Shown: piece after piece, positions 17,251 to 25,610 of the stretch | Numbering within the stretch: position 1 is the first letter of the stretch | How the letters are laid out: each line of letters begins with the position of its first letter | Position numbers and translations under genes: made by a program | Notes under the pieces: model-generated | What the model was told of the DNA's origin: nothing | Databases searched by the model: none | Seen by the model: the letters and a program-made list of their open reading frames with translations, nothing else | DNA from: Ignavibacteria bacterium UBA7675 | GTDB taxonomy: Bacteria; Bacteroidota; Ignavibacteria; Kapaibacteriales; UB7675 | Length of the DNA: 49,674 nucleotides | NCBI GenBank assembly: GCA_002483085.1 | Contig: DLHF01000013.1 | Location: forward strand, 1-49,674 | Direction: 5' to 3'

Positions 17251-18372
17251 ATGGCGAAAAGGTCAGCGCCCCGGCGCGGAGAATCAACCGCTCGCAGGGC
17301 AAAAAAGACATGGGTAAAGGGAGAGCGGCGCGATGTGCGCGACGACGAAGCGGTGCCGCTGCATGCCGTCGCGATGAAGCCGCGCTCGCGCGATATCGTG
17401 CGCCATAATGAGGAAGATGCGCTCGAAGGGATGAAGGGGCGTGTTGTCGCTTCCTTTGCTCGAAATTGGATTGTGGAGCACATTCGGGAAGACCGCGAAG
17501 GGGCTGAATTTTACGAATGTACGCCCTCTCGCAGTATTGTGTCGAACAATCCGAGTTCGTCGCTGCTGGCCGTGGGCGACACTGTCGTATTTCAGCCTCT
17601 TGAGCAGGATGAACCGCCCGCAGACCGCTATCGGCAGGGCGTTATTCTCGCCGTGGAAGAGCGCACGACAAAGCTGGCGCGCGAGGCGGCAGGGCGCGTG
17701 GGCAGCGAACAGGTCATTGTGAGTAATGTCGACCAAGTGGTGATGATTATGGCCGCTGCCGACCCTTTCTACAATAAAAGGCTGCTGGATCGATACTTGA
17801 TTGAAGCTGAGCTTGGCAGGCTGGAACCTGTGATCTGTATTAATAAAATCGAACTCATGGACCCCGATTTTGTGGCCGAAGATATGGCGGTCTACGGCGA
17901 ACACCTTGGCGTACCTGTTCTGCTGGTAAGCGCAAAGACTGGCCAGGGCATGGACGAACTCGCCGCTGTCCTCGCCGACAAAACCAGCGTGTTTTCTGGT
18001 CCCTCCGGCGTGGGCAAGTCCACTCTGCTGAATATGCTGATCGGCAACGAAATTCAGGCTACCGGAGAATTTAGTAAAAAGTACCAGACAGGAGTTCACA
18101 CCACAACGTTTACCCGGTTGTTCAGGCTGCCTCATGGCGGCTATGTGGCCGATACACCCGGTATTCGCGAGTTCGGTATTTGGAATGTGGACAGAGCTAA
18201 CCTTTCGTTTTACTTTCACGACTTCGACGAGTTTCGCCACGATTGTCGTTTCCCAATGTGCACGCACACGCACGAGCCCGGCTGTGCTGTCAAGGAAGCA
18301 GTGGAGGAGGGAGCTATCGACCCGCAGCGCTACGAAAGCTATTGTAATATCTTTGGCAGTATGAACGAATAA
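17251..18372 (+). CDS. rsgA: Ribosome biogenesis GTPase RsgA
   Basis: Circularly permuted GTPase that matures the 30S ribosomal subunit. An OB-fold domain starts about residue 63; the GTPase motifs come in permuted order: G4 NKIE (198-201), G5 SAKTG, G1 GPSGVGKST (250-258), then G3 DTPG. The C-terminal zinc knuckle CRFPMCTHTHEPGC holds the Cys/His ligands. ATG 17251 has AAGG about six bases upstream; ATG 17245 is an alternative. A basic ~60-residue extension precedes the OB fold (AKRSAPRRGESTARRAKK). Confidence 0.94.
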   Translation: MAKRSAPRRGESTARRAKKTWVKGERRDVRDDEAVPLHAVAMKPRSRDIVRHNEEDALEGMKGRVVASFARNWIVEHIREDREGAEFYECTPSRSIVSNNPSSSLLAVGDTVVFQPLEQDEPPADRYRQGVILAVEERTTKLAREAAGRVGSEQVIVSNVDQVVMIMAAADPFYNKRLLDRYLIEAELGRLEPVICINKIELMDPDFVAEDMAVYGEHLGVPVLLVSAKTGQGMDELAAVLADKTSVFSGPSGVGKSTLLNMLIGNEIQATGEFSKKYQTGVHTTTFTRLFRLPHGGYVADTPGIREFGIWNVDRANLSFYFHDFDEFRHDCRFPMCTHTHEPGCAVKEAVEEGAIDPQRYESYCNIFGSMNE

Positions 18373-18462
18373 AAGGAGAGGGAAGAAGCCGAGATTCGGA
18401 GCCGGAAGGAGAGTTGTTTAGTGCGATTCGCGGGAAATTTTACAGTCCGCGACATTTTTTTC

Positions 18463-18493
18463 TTGGCATGCGAAAAAAAATCGCGTAAATTCG
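18463..18493 (+). promoter_or_regulatory. Promoter of the tRNA-Ser/tRNA-Leu unit (TTG-N20-TAAATTCG)
   Basis: TTG at 18463-18465, 20 bases, then TAAATTCG at 18486-18493, about 65 bases before the first tRNA. It can also be read as TTGGCA-N17-TAAATT in sigma-70 terms. The rest of 18373-18557 holds nothing else I can name. Confidence 0.6.
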
Positions 18494-18557
18494 TAGCTCT
18501 TGAATGTGATCGGCCACGCGGTTGTCGCCTGATAACCCGTATCGCGAGAAAAAACCT

Positions 18558-18644
18558 GGAGAGGTGCGAGAGTGGTTGAATCGGGCGGTCTCGAAAACCG
18601 TTATAGGAGCAATCCTATCGAGGGTTCGAATCCCTCCCTCTCCG
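18558..18644 (+). tRNA. tRNA-Ser (anticodon CGA)
   Basis: Acceptor stem GGAGAGG/CCTCTCC, anticodon stem GCGGT/ACCGT with loop CTCGAAA giving anticodon CGA (reads UCG), a long variable arm typical of class II tRNAs, and T arm GAGGG-TTCGAAT-CCCTC. Discriminator base G. The 3' CCA is not encoded. Confidence 0.95.
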
Positions 18645-18658
18645 CAGACAATTGAAAA

Positions 18659-18745
18659 GCCCGGATGGCGAAATTGGCAGACGCGCTGTATTCAGGGTGC
18701 AGTGTTCTTACGGACGTGCAGGTTCAACTCCTGTTCCGGGCACCA
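18659..18745 (+). tRNA. tRNA-Leu (anticodon CAG)
   Basis: Acceptor stem GCCCGGA/TCCGGGC, anticodon stem CTGTA/TGCAG with loop TTCAGGG giving anticodon CAG (reads CUG), long variable arm, T arm GCAGG-TTCAACT-CCTGT, discriminator A, and an encoded CCA at 18743-18745. It starts 14 bases after tRNA-Ser, so both are on one transcript. Confidence 0.95.
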
Positions 18746-18747
18746 AT

Positions 18748-18786
18748 AAAAACCCCTTGTGTGAAAACACGAGGGGTTTTTTGTTT
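18748..18786 (+). terminator. Intrinsic terminator after the tRNA pair
   Basis: Hairpin AAACCCCTTGTG / CACGAGGGGTTT with a short A-rich loop, followed by a T run, starting directly after the CCA end of tRNA-Leu. The A tract on the 5' side means it could also work on the minus strand for the convergent TM2 gene. Confidence 0.9.
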
Positions 18787-18830
18787 TAAATCGGAATTTC
18801 AGACCCGATAGCAGGTGGTTCTTTCTCTTC

Positions 18831-19088
18831 CTACGATCTGTCCAACTTCCTGCCGTCTGCGTCGGGTAGGTTGTTGAGGACGAGGCGTATGACGTCGATC
18901 AACGCCCATATGCCAAAGCCGCCACCCGTGATCAGCTTCAGTATGCCAAGCCCTACATAACCGAGGTAGAAACGGTCGATGCCAAGGCCGCCGAGGAAAA
19001 TCGACAGCAGCATGGCTGTCACCCAGCTTTTGTCGGAATAATCTTCATACAAATCTGAAGGAATAAATGCACCAGTAGAAGTAATCAT
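18831..19088 (-). CDS. TM2-domain membrane protein
   Basis: The 85-residue protein has a TM2 domain: KSWVTAMLLSIFLGGLGIDR, a tight turn with FYLGYVGLGILKL, and a second helix ending in WALIDVIRLVL, two membrane segments joined by the conserved D-R-F-Y-L-G turn. The role of such stand-alone proteins is unknown. ATG 19088 is chosen because AGGAG precedes it at a good distance; an upstream in-frame start lacks a site. It is a single gene convergent with the tRNA pair. Confidence 0.85.
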   Translation of the reverse strand: MITSTGAFIPSDLYEDYSDKSWVTAMLLSIFLGGLGIDRFYLGYVGLGILKLITGGGFGIWALIDVIRLVLNNLPDADGRKLDRS

Positions 19089-19186
19089 AACAGCTCCTGT
19101 TTGCAATAAAGGGATTGTTGTCGTGTATGGGGAATTGTACGGAAAGAACGGAATTTGTTGCATCCTGTCGGCTTTTCAAATTTTCT

Positions 19187-19365
19187 GTCTCCGCACCGCG
19201 CAGCACACGTCCGCGCATCGTTCTTACGATAACTTCGCGCCGCGTAGCTACCGCACCCAGTCGCATCGTATGGTATTGCTGCCCGGCGGCTGGCTTTTGG
19301 CCAATCGACAAGCGGATGTGCGACCGGTGACAGCGACTAACCGGGCGTTGCGAAGACGCCCGTGC
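19187..19365 (+). repeat. Mosaic intergenic repeat, copy R4 (near-complete reference copy)
   Basis: Order: module C (GTCTCCGCACCGCGCAGCAC, 19187-19206), B hairpin ATCGTTCTTACGAT (19217-19230), GCCGCGTAGCTACCGC, GGCGGCTGGCTTTTGGCC, then module A from AAGCGGATGTGCGACCGGTG (19310) through hairpin CGGGCGT/ACGCCCG (19342-19362) to GCCCGTGC. It ends 9 bases before the stop codon of the minus-strand nuclease gene. Confidence 0.82.
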
Positions 19366-19374
19366 TACAGACAT

Positions 19375-20511
19375 TTATGCAATTGATACGCTTTCTCCTG
19401 TTTCGCTACCGGCTGTGCTTTCTGGCACTGCGTCGTAGCTTGCCACCGTCGCTCGGAGCTGCTCGGAATACTGGTAAATATCGTCGAGATGAGCGAGCTG
19501 ATGGCGAGTTTCGTTCTTGGTGCCGTCAAATATTCCGACATACTTTTTATCGCGGTTGAAATGCAAGCGGCAGATCGGTCGGCGGTTGTTGTCGTCCAGC
19601 AGGATACCGCAATAGCTTTGCGTATCGCGCATGGTAATACGATTGGGGTTTACCACATTGCGCAGTATGGATTTCACAATATAGAATCCCTCGATTTCCT
19701 CGGCTGTTGTTACAATATCTTTTTCTTCGGTTCTCGCCGGGTGTTGGTTCGGCTGCTCCTGCTGTGTTGCTGTTGGCTCGGTTGTGATAGACACCGATGT
19801 AGCTACCATTGCCGATTTCAACCGTTCGTTGATATTATCGTTGATAAACTGCTGGAAAGCACGCTTGAATATATCGGTGAACTGCTGGATTACTTTTTGA
19901 GTTTTCATACCGGGATACACTTGTCCGGCAATCAGCTTTACCATGTCTTCGCTCGGCTCTGTGAGCTCGCGACGGAGTATTTTTTTTATCTCCCGTGTGT
20001 ACTTGAGGTCTCCTGCCGAGGTAATAATATCATCGAGGTTGAACAGCGACTTCGAGAGTTTCTTCAGCTCCCCGATATACGCCTCGCGGTTTTCCACGAT
20101 GTTGAATTCGAGGAATGGGCGCGAGTCCATAATATTGGGCTGATCCAGATCAGTAAAAAGCCTGTAGTTAATACCGTCGGTAATAATGCCGATACGAGCT
20201 TTGGTGACAGAAAAATACCGGAAGAGCTGTGCAGCGCTTTCCACCGACAGCGAGCCGCCGATGGGTTTGCACTCTATGAGCATAATAGGTATATCGTCTT
20301 TCATAATTGCATAGTCCACTTTCTCGCCTTTTTTCATGCCCACATCACAGACAAATTCCGGGACAACTTCCATAGGGTTGAAAATGTCGTAGCCGAGAAT
20401 ATTGATGAAAGGGGCGACAAAGGCCATTTTGGCCGCTTCTTCGGTCTGGATGATATCGCGCATTTTCGCGATTTTGGATGCGAGTTGTTGTAGCTGGTCG
20501 TTGAAGTCCAT
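19375..20511 (-). CDS. Orphan type I restriction HsdR-N-like nuclease domain protein
   Basis: The N-terminal ~170 residues match the HSDR_N_2 domain of stand-alone COG4748 proteins: FVAPFINILGYDIFNP, then KGEKVDYAIM with D66, and MLIECKP with E80 and K82, the PD-(D/E)XK core; QLFRYFSVTKARIGIITDG follows. The C-terminal third has an acidic-hydrophilic linker (about 240-265) and a small beta-rich domain. No HsdM, HsdS or helicase motor is present, so it is not a complete type I system. ATG 20511 has GGAG upstream; GTG 20523 is the alternative. Function unknown, possibly defence. Confidence 0.82.
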   Translation of the reverse strand: MDFNDQLQQLASKIAKMRDIIQTEEAAKMAFVAPFINILGYDIFNPMEVVPEFVCDVGMKKGEKVDYAIMKDDIPIMLIECKPIGGSLSVESAAQLFRYFSVTKARIGIITDGINYRLFTDLDQPNIMDSRPFLEFNIVENREAYIGELKKLSKSLFNLDDIITSAGDLKYTREIKKILRRELTEPSEDMVKLIAGQVYPGMKTQKVIQQFTDIFKRAFQQFINDNINERLKSAMVATSVSITTEPTATQQEQPNQHPARTEEKDIVTTAEEIEGFYIVKSILRNVVNPNRITMRDTQSYCGILLDDNNRRPICRLHFNRDKKYVGIFDGTKNETRHQLAHLDDIYQYSEQLRATVASYDAVPESTAGSETGESVSIA

Positions 20512-20912
20512 ATGCTGCTCCACGTGATAAAATTAAAAGAGTAAAGACCGTTGTAATCCGGTGTATGCTATCAATACACACCCTGCTGCCACGTATGTTG
20601 TGGCGGCTGAATAGCCTCTTGCACACTACTGATAGGAAGGAACCACTGTGGAGGAGCGACTCACCTGTGTCTATGCTTGGACACTCATAGGCAAACATAG
20701 ACTTCTGGCATAGCCAAAGCAAGCGGAAAGTAGGGGAAAATAGCGGAATTGCAGGCAAACAGAACAGATATTGCTTGGGGAATAGCGTAGCGGACTAAAA
20801 CTATATGCCAAGTATTCTGTTGTGTTGGTGTATTGGCAGCGAGTTGCTATATTCACACGGTTTGAGCGGGGAGTGTCGTCCCGCCTATTCCTCAATCATA
20901 ACTACTTGCCCT
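20512..20912 (+). other. Intergenic region between the nuclease gene and lemA
   Basis: About 400 bases between divergent genes. I see one inverted repeat, GTCTATG (20669-20675) with CATAGAC (20696-20702), and no module of the mosaic repeat. No convincing gene on either strand and no promoter of the TTG-N20-TAnnTTyG type was found. Confidence 0.5.
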
Positions 20913-21464
20913 ATGATAATCTGGATAATGATGGCTGTTGTCGTGGTGCTGCTGCTGTACGGCATTACTATATTCAATGAGCTGACGAAGGAAAAAATCC
21001 TGGTGGAAGAGGGATGGAGCGGCATAGGTACGTTTCTGCAACAGCGCAACGACCTGATTCCCAATCTTGTGGAGACGGTAAAGGGGTATGCCGGGCATGA
21101 GAATAAGACGCTTGTGGAGGTGATCAAATGGCGCAATCAGAGCGCAGCGGCAGCTACTCCCGATGAGCAAAGCCAAGCAGAAGCAGGGCTGAATCGCGCT
21201 ATGATCAATGTTCTGTCGCTAACCGAACAGTATCCGGACTTAAAAGCAAACAAGAACTTTCTGCGCCTGCAACACAGTCTCGCCGAGATGGAGGAGAAAC
21301 TCAATCAAAGCCGCCGTTACTACAATGGCACAGTGCGCGAGTTTAATCAGAGCATTGCCGTTTTCCCGAAAAATATCGTTGCTACTTCGTTCGGGTTTCG
21401 GTCTTTTGAATTTTTCAAGGAAGACGAGACGGCGCGTATTGCTCCTGCTGTCCGCTTTTCCTGA
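20913..21464 (+). CDS. lemA: LemA family protein
   Basis: Membrane-anchored LemA-family protein: one N-terminal membrane helix (IIWIMMAVVVVLLLYGITIF) and a long cytoplasmic or periplasmic helical bundle. Family hallmarks are EEGWSGIGTFLQQRNDLIPNLVETVKGYAGHE and the end motif FNQSIAVFPKNIVATSFGF. 183 residues is usual. ATG 20913 is chosen as it directly precedes the membrane helix. It is followed after 12 bases by a DUF2207 gene, the normal partner of lemA in many bacteria; the biochemical role is unknown. Confidence 0.92.
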   Translation: MIIWIMMAVVVVLLLYGITIFNELTKEKILVEEGWSGIGTFLQQRNDLIPNLVETVKGYAGHENKTLVEVIKWRNQSAAAATPDEQSQAEAGLNRAMINVLSLTEQYPDLKANKNFLRLQHSLAEMEEKLNQSRRYYNGTVREFNQSIAVFPKNIVATSFGFRSFEFFKEDETARIAPAVRFS

Positions 21465-21476
21465 TTTTTACTTCTT

Positions 21477-23606
21477 ATGAAATCATTTCTCGTGGTCGTG
21501 TTGATGCTCTGCGCTGGAAACGCCATTGCACAAAAAAGGCAGTACAGCTATACCGCTGCTTCAGCTCGCTTTTTTAGCGATGCAGAATACCGCGAGCTTA
21601 TTCGCAGTACAGCCGAAGAGGTAGCTGTAGAGCAGGGTGTGCCTGCTGATGTGTTTAACCGGCGATATCCCTCGTACCGCGTTGCCGTAGAAAACCGCGC
21701 AAGACCGGGAATCCAGAAGGCGTTTAAGTGGGTTGAATTCTCTGGCGAATCGCCGGTGAAAGCTGCGGTTGGTTCGGCTGCTTTTGTCAAGGAAAAGGCT
21801 TTGTACACAAAGCAGCTACAGAAGGCTGTTGTCCGGGTGCTCGACGACTATGTATGGCGCGGGCTGTTTGAGTTTGATCGGTCCGATCGTATTGTACTTT
21901 TTAAATCTACGGTGTATCTGCGGAGCGACTGCACTCAGCGCGTTGTCGAGGAAATTGCTGTGTACAATGGCAGTGGTGAGCAGGACGGGAAGAGCGTAGG
22001 CAACGAGATAAAGCGCGGTATTATACGCGAAATCCCTACGAAATACGTAACGGCAAGCGGTTTCCAGAAAGTAGTGCCGTTCAGGCTTGTTTCTATACAG
22101 CGCAATGGAAAGGCCGAGCCATATATACAGAGAAGTCAGGCGAATGGCATCTCGCTTATGATTGGCAACAGCGGCAGCTTCTTACCCGAAGGCATGCACA
22201 CCTATCGCATTGAATACGAGACGGCAGAGCAGGCGGGCTTTTTTGGTACATACGACGAACTGTACTGGAACGCAACGGGGAACGGTTGGAGCCTGAAGAT
22301 CGATTCGGCTGTGTGCGAAATGCACTTTCCTGAAAAGGCCCGAGTGATACAGCAAGCATGCTTTACCGGATTGCAAGGGCAGACTGATAGCGCCTGCACG
22401 TCCTTTCTAAAGAATGATGCTGCGATTGTCTTTTCTACGACGAAAAGTTTGCAACCATACGAGGGGCTTACTGTTGCCGCAGGTATTCCCAAAGGTGTAC
22501 TTCTGGCGCCATCGCGTATAGCCTTTTTTATTGATTTTTTCAACGACAATCTGCTCATCCCGATCATGGGAGGTGTGCTGCTGCTGGTATCAGGTGTGAA
22601 CCTATTCTTCTGGCGGCAGGTCGGACGCGATCCGAAAGGCAAGACGATTCACCCGCAGTTCGAGCCGCCTGCCGGGCTTTCGCCTTCGGAAGTAGGGTAT
22701 ATTATCAAGCGGGCTTTTAAACAGTATCACGCGGCTGCCGCTCTTGTTGACGCGGCTGTGAACAAGTATATTACCATTGAAGTGAGCGAAGATGGGACGA
22801 TTCTGAAGCATCAGGTGTACAGCATCCGCAGAAACAACACTGCGAATCCCCAAAAAACGGCGTATAAGAGTTTTGGCGATGAAAGTTCGCTGGACTCTAT
22901 TGGCGATATCGAGAAGGGAGCATACAATAGCGCGCTGCATTCGTTTAGCTCGGCTGTAGAGTCATTTTTGGAAGAACGCCATCTTATCGACTTGGATGGT
23001 AAAAAGAAAAAGAACGGTCTGTTTGCCCGTAATGCAGGGCGTATGGTTCCGGGATATCTTCTGATAGTAGGAGCTGTGATAGGAGGCTTCTTATATATTG
23101 GCTTTACCGAGAGCGCGGCGCCGTTCATGCTTCTTGTCGCTGGCTTGCTCTTTGTGCTGGCCATTGTCGTTCAGAGTATATTTGCTCGGATTATGGGCGC
23201 TTATACTCCCGAAGGGCGTGCCCTTGCCGATAGTATTCTGGGCTTTAAGATGTACCTCGAAGCTGCCGAAAAGCACGTGTTTGACGCACTGACACCGCCG
23301 AAAAAAACGTTGGAGCTGTTCGAGCGATATCTGCCATTTGCAATTGCCTTGGAAGTGGAGAACAGTTGGGCTGAGCAGTTCAAAGATGTTCTCGACCAGG
23401 CTATGATCGACGGTTCGGCACGGTCGTCGTTGTACAGTGGCAATATGAGCAGTTTTACTTCGTATTCTTCAGCATTTTCCGGAAATCTGAGCTCTGCTAT
23501 ATCGTCGGCATCCACACCGCCGGGCTCTTCTTCGGGTTCGGGTGGCTCTTCTGGTGGTGGTTCTTCTGGCGGCGGTGGCGGTGGCGGCGGTGGAGGAGGC
23601 TGGTAA
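21477..23606 (+). CDS. DUF2207 domain membrane protein with poly-Gly tail
   Basis: The 709-residue protein has a signal peptide (cleavage after AIAQ), an extracytoplasmic DUF2207 domain to about residue 340, a membrane helix (LLIPIMGGVLLLVSGVNLFFW), a cytoplasmic part beginning GRDPKGKTIHPQFEPPAGLSPSEVGYI, two further helices near 520-560, and a Ser/Gly-rich C-terminus ending in eleven glycines and W. This glycine-rich end is typical of the family. The gene is coupled to lemA and to the small membrane protein after it. Function unknown; an envelope role is inferred. Confidence 0.88.
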   Translation: MKSFLVVVLMLCAGNAIAQKRQYSYTAASARFFSDAEYRELIRSTAEEVAVEQGVPADVFNRRYPSYRVAVENRARPGIQKAFKWVEFSGESPVKAAVGSAAFVKEKALYTKQLQKAVVRVLDDYVWRGLFEFDRSDRIVLFKSTVYLRSDCTQRVVEEIAVYNGSGEQDGKSVGNEIKRGIIREIPTKYVTASGFQKVVPFRLVSIQRNGKAEPYIQRSQANGISLMIGNSGSFLPEGMHTYRIEYETAEQAGFFGTYDELYWNATGNGWSLKIDSAVCEMHFPEKARVIQQACFTGLQGQTDSACTSFLKNDAAIVFSTTKSLQPYEGLTVAAGIPKGVLLAPSRIAFFIDFFNDNLLIPIMGGVLLLVSGVNLFFWRQVGRDPKGKTIHPQFEPPAGLSPSEVGYIIKRAFKQYHAAAALVDAAVNKYITIEVSEDGTILKHQVYSIRRNNTANPQKTAYKSFGDESSLDSIGDIEKGAYNSALHSFSSAVESFLEERHLIDLDGKKKKNGLFARNAGRMVPGYLLIVGAVIGGFLYIGFTESAAPFMLLVAGLLFVLAIVVQSIFARIMGAYTPEGRALADSILGFKMYLEAAEKHVFDALTPPKKTLELFERYLPFAIALEVENSWAEQFKDVLDQAMIDGSARSSLYSGNMSSFTSYSSAFSGNLSSAISSASTPPGSSSGSGGSSGGGSSGGGGGGGGGGGW

Positions 23607-23607
23607 T

Positions 23608-24078
23608 ATGGAACAGGAGTGGTACTGGACTATTTGGTTGGTATTTGCTACTATACTGCCCACGGCTCTTATTATTCTGCTTATTGTGCGTCTCCGCTCA
23701 ATGAAACGCTATGTGCTGTTTTGTCTGGTAGATGGCACAACGGGGAAGCCTGTGGCTGGTGCTCGGGTGTCAGGTATCAAGGTCAGCCATACCTATGTGC
23801 CGTCCTATGCCACATCGGTAGGTGGGCAGGCGGTCTATGCAGTGGACAGGCAATTTACCGAAAAGCTAAAGCCGCTTGGCTATACCGATGAGGAGGGTAT
23901 TTTCCAGACCGTCATCGGATATACTTCCTACAGCAGCCTCTGGATAGAGCATATCGATCCGCAATGTAAAGGCATGGTCGCTGTAAACCACGTGTCTCGC
24001 CAGGGTTGCTTTCCCGACAAACCCTATAAGTGCAGGGTCGCCTTTGGCATGATACAGCCTCCAGCTCACATACTGTAG
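23608..24078 (+). CDS. Small membrane protein, third gene of the lemA unit
   Basis: The 156-residue protein has one N-terminal membrane helix (IWLVFATILPTALIILLIVRL) and a mostly beta C-terminal domain beginning LFCLVDGTTGKPVAGARVSG, which resembles the start of a carboxypeptidase regulatory-like (transthyretin-type) fold. ATG 23608 lies one base after the DUF2207 stop codon, with GGAGGAGG upstream inside the glycine-tail codons, so translation is likely coupled. Family not recognised with confidence. Confidence 0.75.
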   Translation: MEQEWYWTIWLVFATILPTALIILLIVRLRSMKRYVLFCLVDGTTGKPVAGARVSGIKVSHTYVPSYATSVGGQAVYAVDRQFTEKLKPLGYTDEEGIFQTVIGYTSYSSLWIEHIDPQCKGMVAVNHVSRQGCFPDKPYKCRVAFGMIQPPAHIL

Positions 24079-24212
24079 CAGCCCTGCACCCACTCCTTGT
24101 TTTCTTGCGTATTCTATTTGCACAGAAAACCACATGGTTTTAGCCGCTAAATTTTGTAATTTTCCGTTTGTTATGCATACTCATTGTTGATCTTCAGAAG
24201 AAGGGCGGCATC

Positions 24213-25502
24213 ATGGATCAGGAAACATTGCCCGTCACGTTTACATCCTCGCTCGAACGTGTGCGGACCGACAGACAGAGAAAAATAATTAGCAAAGTCC
24301 TCGACAGGGATACCACTGTGATGATCGAAGACCCGCTTGAGAACGACATGGTTCTCAATATGGGGCCCCAGCATCCAGCCACCCACGGCGTTTTGCGTGT
24401 GCTTATCCGCATGGATGGCGAAACTGTGGTGAAGTGTATTCCCGAACTCGGCTACTTGCACCGTGGCTATGAAAAGCTGGCCGAGAACATGACCTACCAT
24501 GAATTTATTCCGCATACCGACCGGCTCGATTACCTGGCGCCGATGTCGAACAATACGGCTATTACAATGGCTGTTGAAAAAGCAGCGGGGTTAGAAGTGC
24601 CGGAACGCGCTCAGTGGATACGTATGCTCGTATGCGAAATGGCTCGTATCTCTTCGCATCTTCTGGCGATGGGCGCTACGTGTATGGACGTGGGCGCTCT
24701 TACTGTGTTCCTCTGGACATTTGGCGAGCGCGAAAAAATGTACGATCTGTTCGAGCAGATATGCGGGGCGCGCTTTACTACAAGCTACACGCGTATCGGC
24801 GGAGTGTCCAACGATATCGACGATAATGTGCTGCGCCAGATTCGCGATTTTGTGTCGAAGTTCCCTGCCGAGCTTACTAAGTGCGAAGCAATGGTAAACC
24901 GCAACCGCATCTTTGTCGACCGTATGGCCGGCATTGGCTATATCACACCCGAGCAGGCGATTAGCCTCGGCCTTACAGGCCCGTGTATTCGCGGTTCTGG
25001 TATCGCTCACGATCTTCGCCGCGACAACCCATATATGTTCTACGACAAAATGGATTTCGACGTGATAACGCACAACGACGGCGATTGCTGGGCTCGCTAC
25101 AAGGTGCGCCTTGTCGAAATGCGCGAAAGTGTGAAAATTATCCATCAAGTGCTCGATATGATGACGCCCGGCCCGGTACTTGCCAACGATCCGCAGCTCG
25201 TGCTGCCGCGCAAAGGCGAGATATATACGCGCATGGAAGAGCTTATCAACGACTTCATGCTTGTGAACTTCGGCACTATGCCCGAACCCGGTGAAACCTA
25301 TTGTGCTATCGAAGCACCCAAGGGCGAACTCGGCTTCTATATCGTAAGCGATGGCTCCGGCTATCCCTGGAAGCTCAAAATCCGCTCGCCGTCATCGTCC
25401 AATCTTCAGGCGCTGAAACTGATGGCCGAAGGTTCGATGATTTCCGATGTTGTGGCTATTATCGGCTCTATCGACCCCGTAATGGGCGAAGCCGACAAAT
25501 AA
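24213..25502 (+). CDS. nuoD: NADH-quinone oxidoreductase subunit D (49-kDa subunit)
   Basis: Quinone-site subunit of respiratory complex I, in the peripheral arm at the membrane interface. Signatures: LNMGPQHPATHGVLRVLI, GYLHRGYEKLAENMTYHEFIPHTDRLDYL, CEMARISSHLLAMG, and a C-terminus of GELGFYIVSDGSGYPWKLKIRSPS. ATG 24213 is chosen since it has AAGGG upstream and gives the usual length (429). Strikingly, no nuoA, B, C, G, H or I flanks it: the neighbours are the lemA unit and an RNA methyltransferase. nuoE is at 30869 on the other strand. Confidence 0.96.
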   Translation: MDQETLPVTFTSSLERVRTDRQRKIISKVLDRDTTVMIEDPLENDMVLNMGPQHPATHGVLRVLIRMDGETVVKCIPELGYLHRGYEKLAENMTYHEFIPHTDRLDYLAPMSNNTAITMAVEKAAGLEVPERAQWIRMLVCEMARISSHLLAMGATCMDVGALTVFLWTFGEREKMYDLFEQICGARFTTSYTRIGGVSNDIDDNVLRQIRDFVSKFPAELTKCEAMVNRNRIFVDRMAGIGYITPEQAISLGLTGPCIRGSGIAHDLRRDNPYMFYDKMDFDVITHNDGDCWARYKVRLVEMRESVKIIHQVLDMMTPGPVLANDPQLVLPRKGEIYTRMEELINDFMLVNFGTMPEPGETYCAIEAPKGELGFYIVSDGSGYPWKLKIRSPSSSNLQALKLMAEGSMISDVVAIIGSIDPVMGEADK

Positions 25503-25522
25503 GCTGTGCAACCGAACATCTA

Positions 25523-25562
25523 AACGCTGAATATTGTACGCAATGTTCGGCGTTTTTTATTT
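25523..25562 (+). terminator. Intrinsic terminator after nuoD
   Basis: A 14-base-pair stem, AACGCTGAATATTG against CAATGTTCGGCGTT (two G-T pairs), with a four-base loop and then TTTTTTATTT. It begins 21 bases after the nuoD stop codon. Confidence 0.9.
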
Positions 25563-25610
25563 ATAATAATGGTAGTGCTTGGTGCACTTCGGTCTCCGTT
25601 CCAGCGTCGC

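Noticed and set aside
19375..20511. Complete type I restriction-modification system
   Set aside because: No helicase motor in the protein and no HsdM or HsdS gene on either side.
23537..23604. Low-complexity GGT/GGC repeat as a microsatellite or CRISPR-like array
   Set aside because: It encodes the glycine-rich tail normal for DUF2207 proteins and stays in frame.
24117..24156. TTTG and TAAATTTTG before nuoD as a promoter
   Set aside because: The spacing is 27 bases and the box has an extra T; it does not fit the 20-base architecture of the other promoters.
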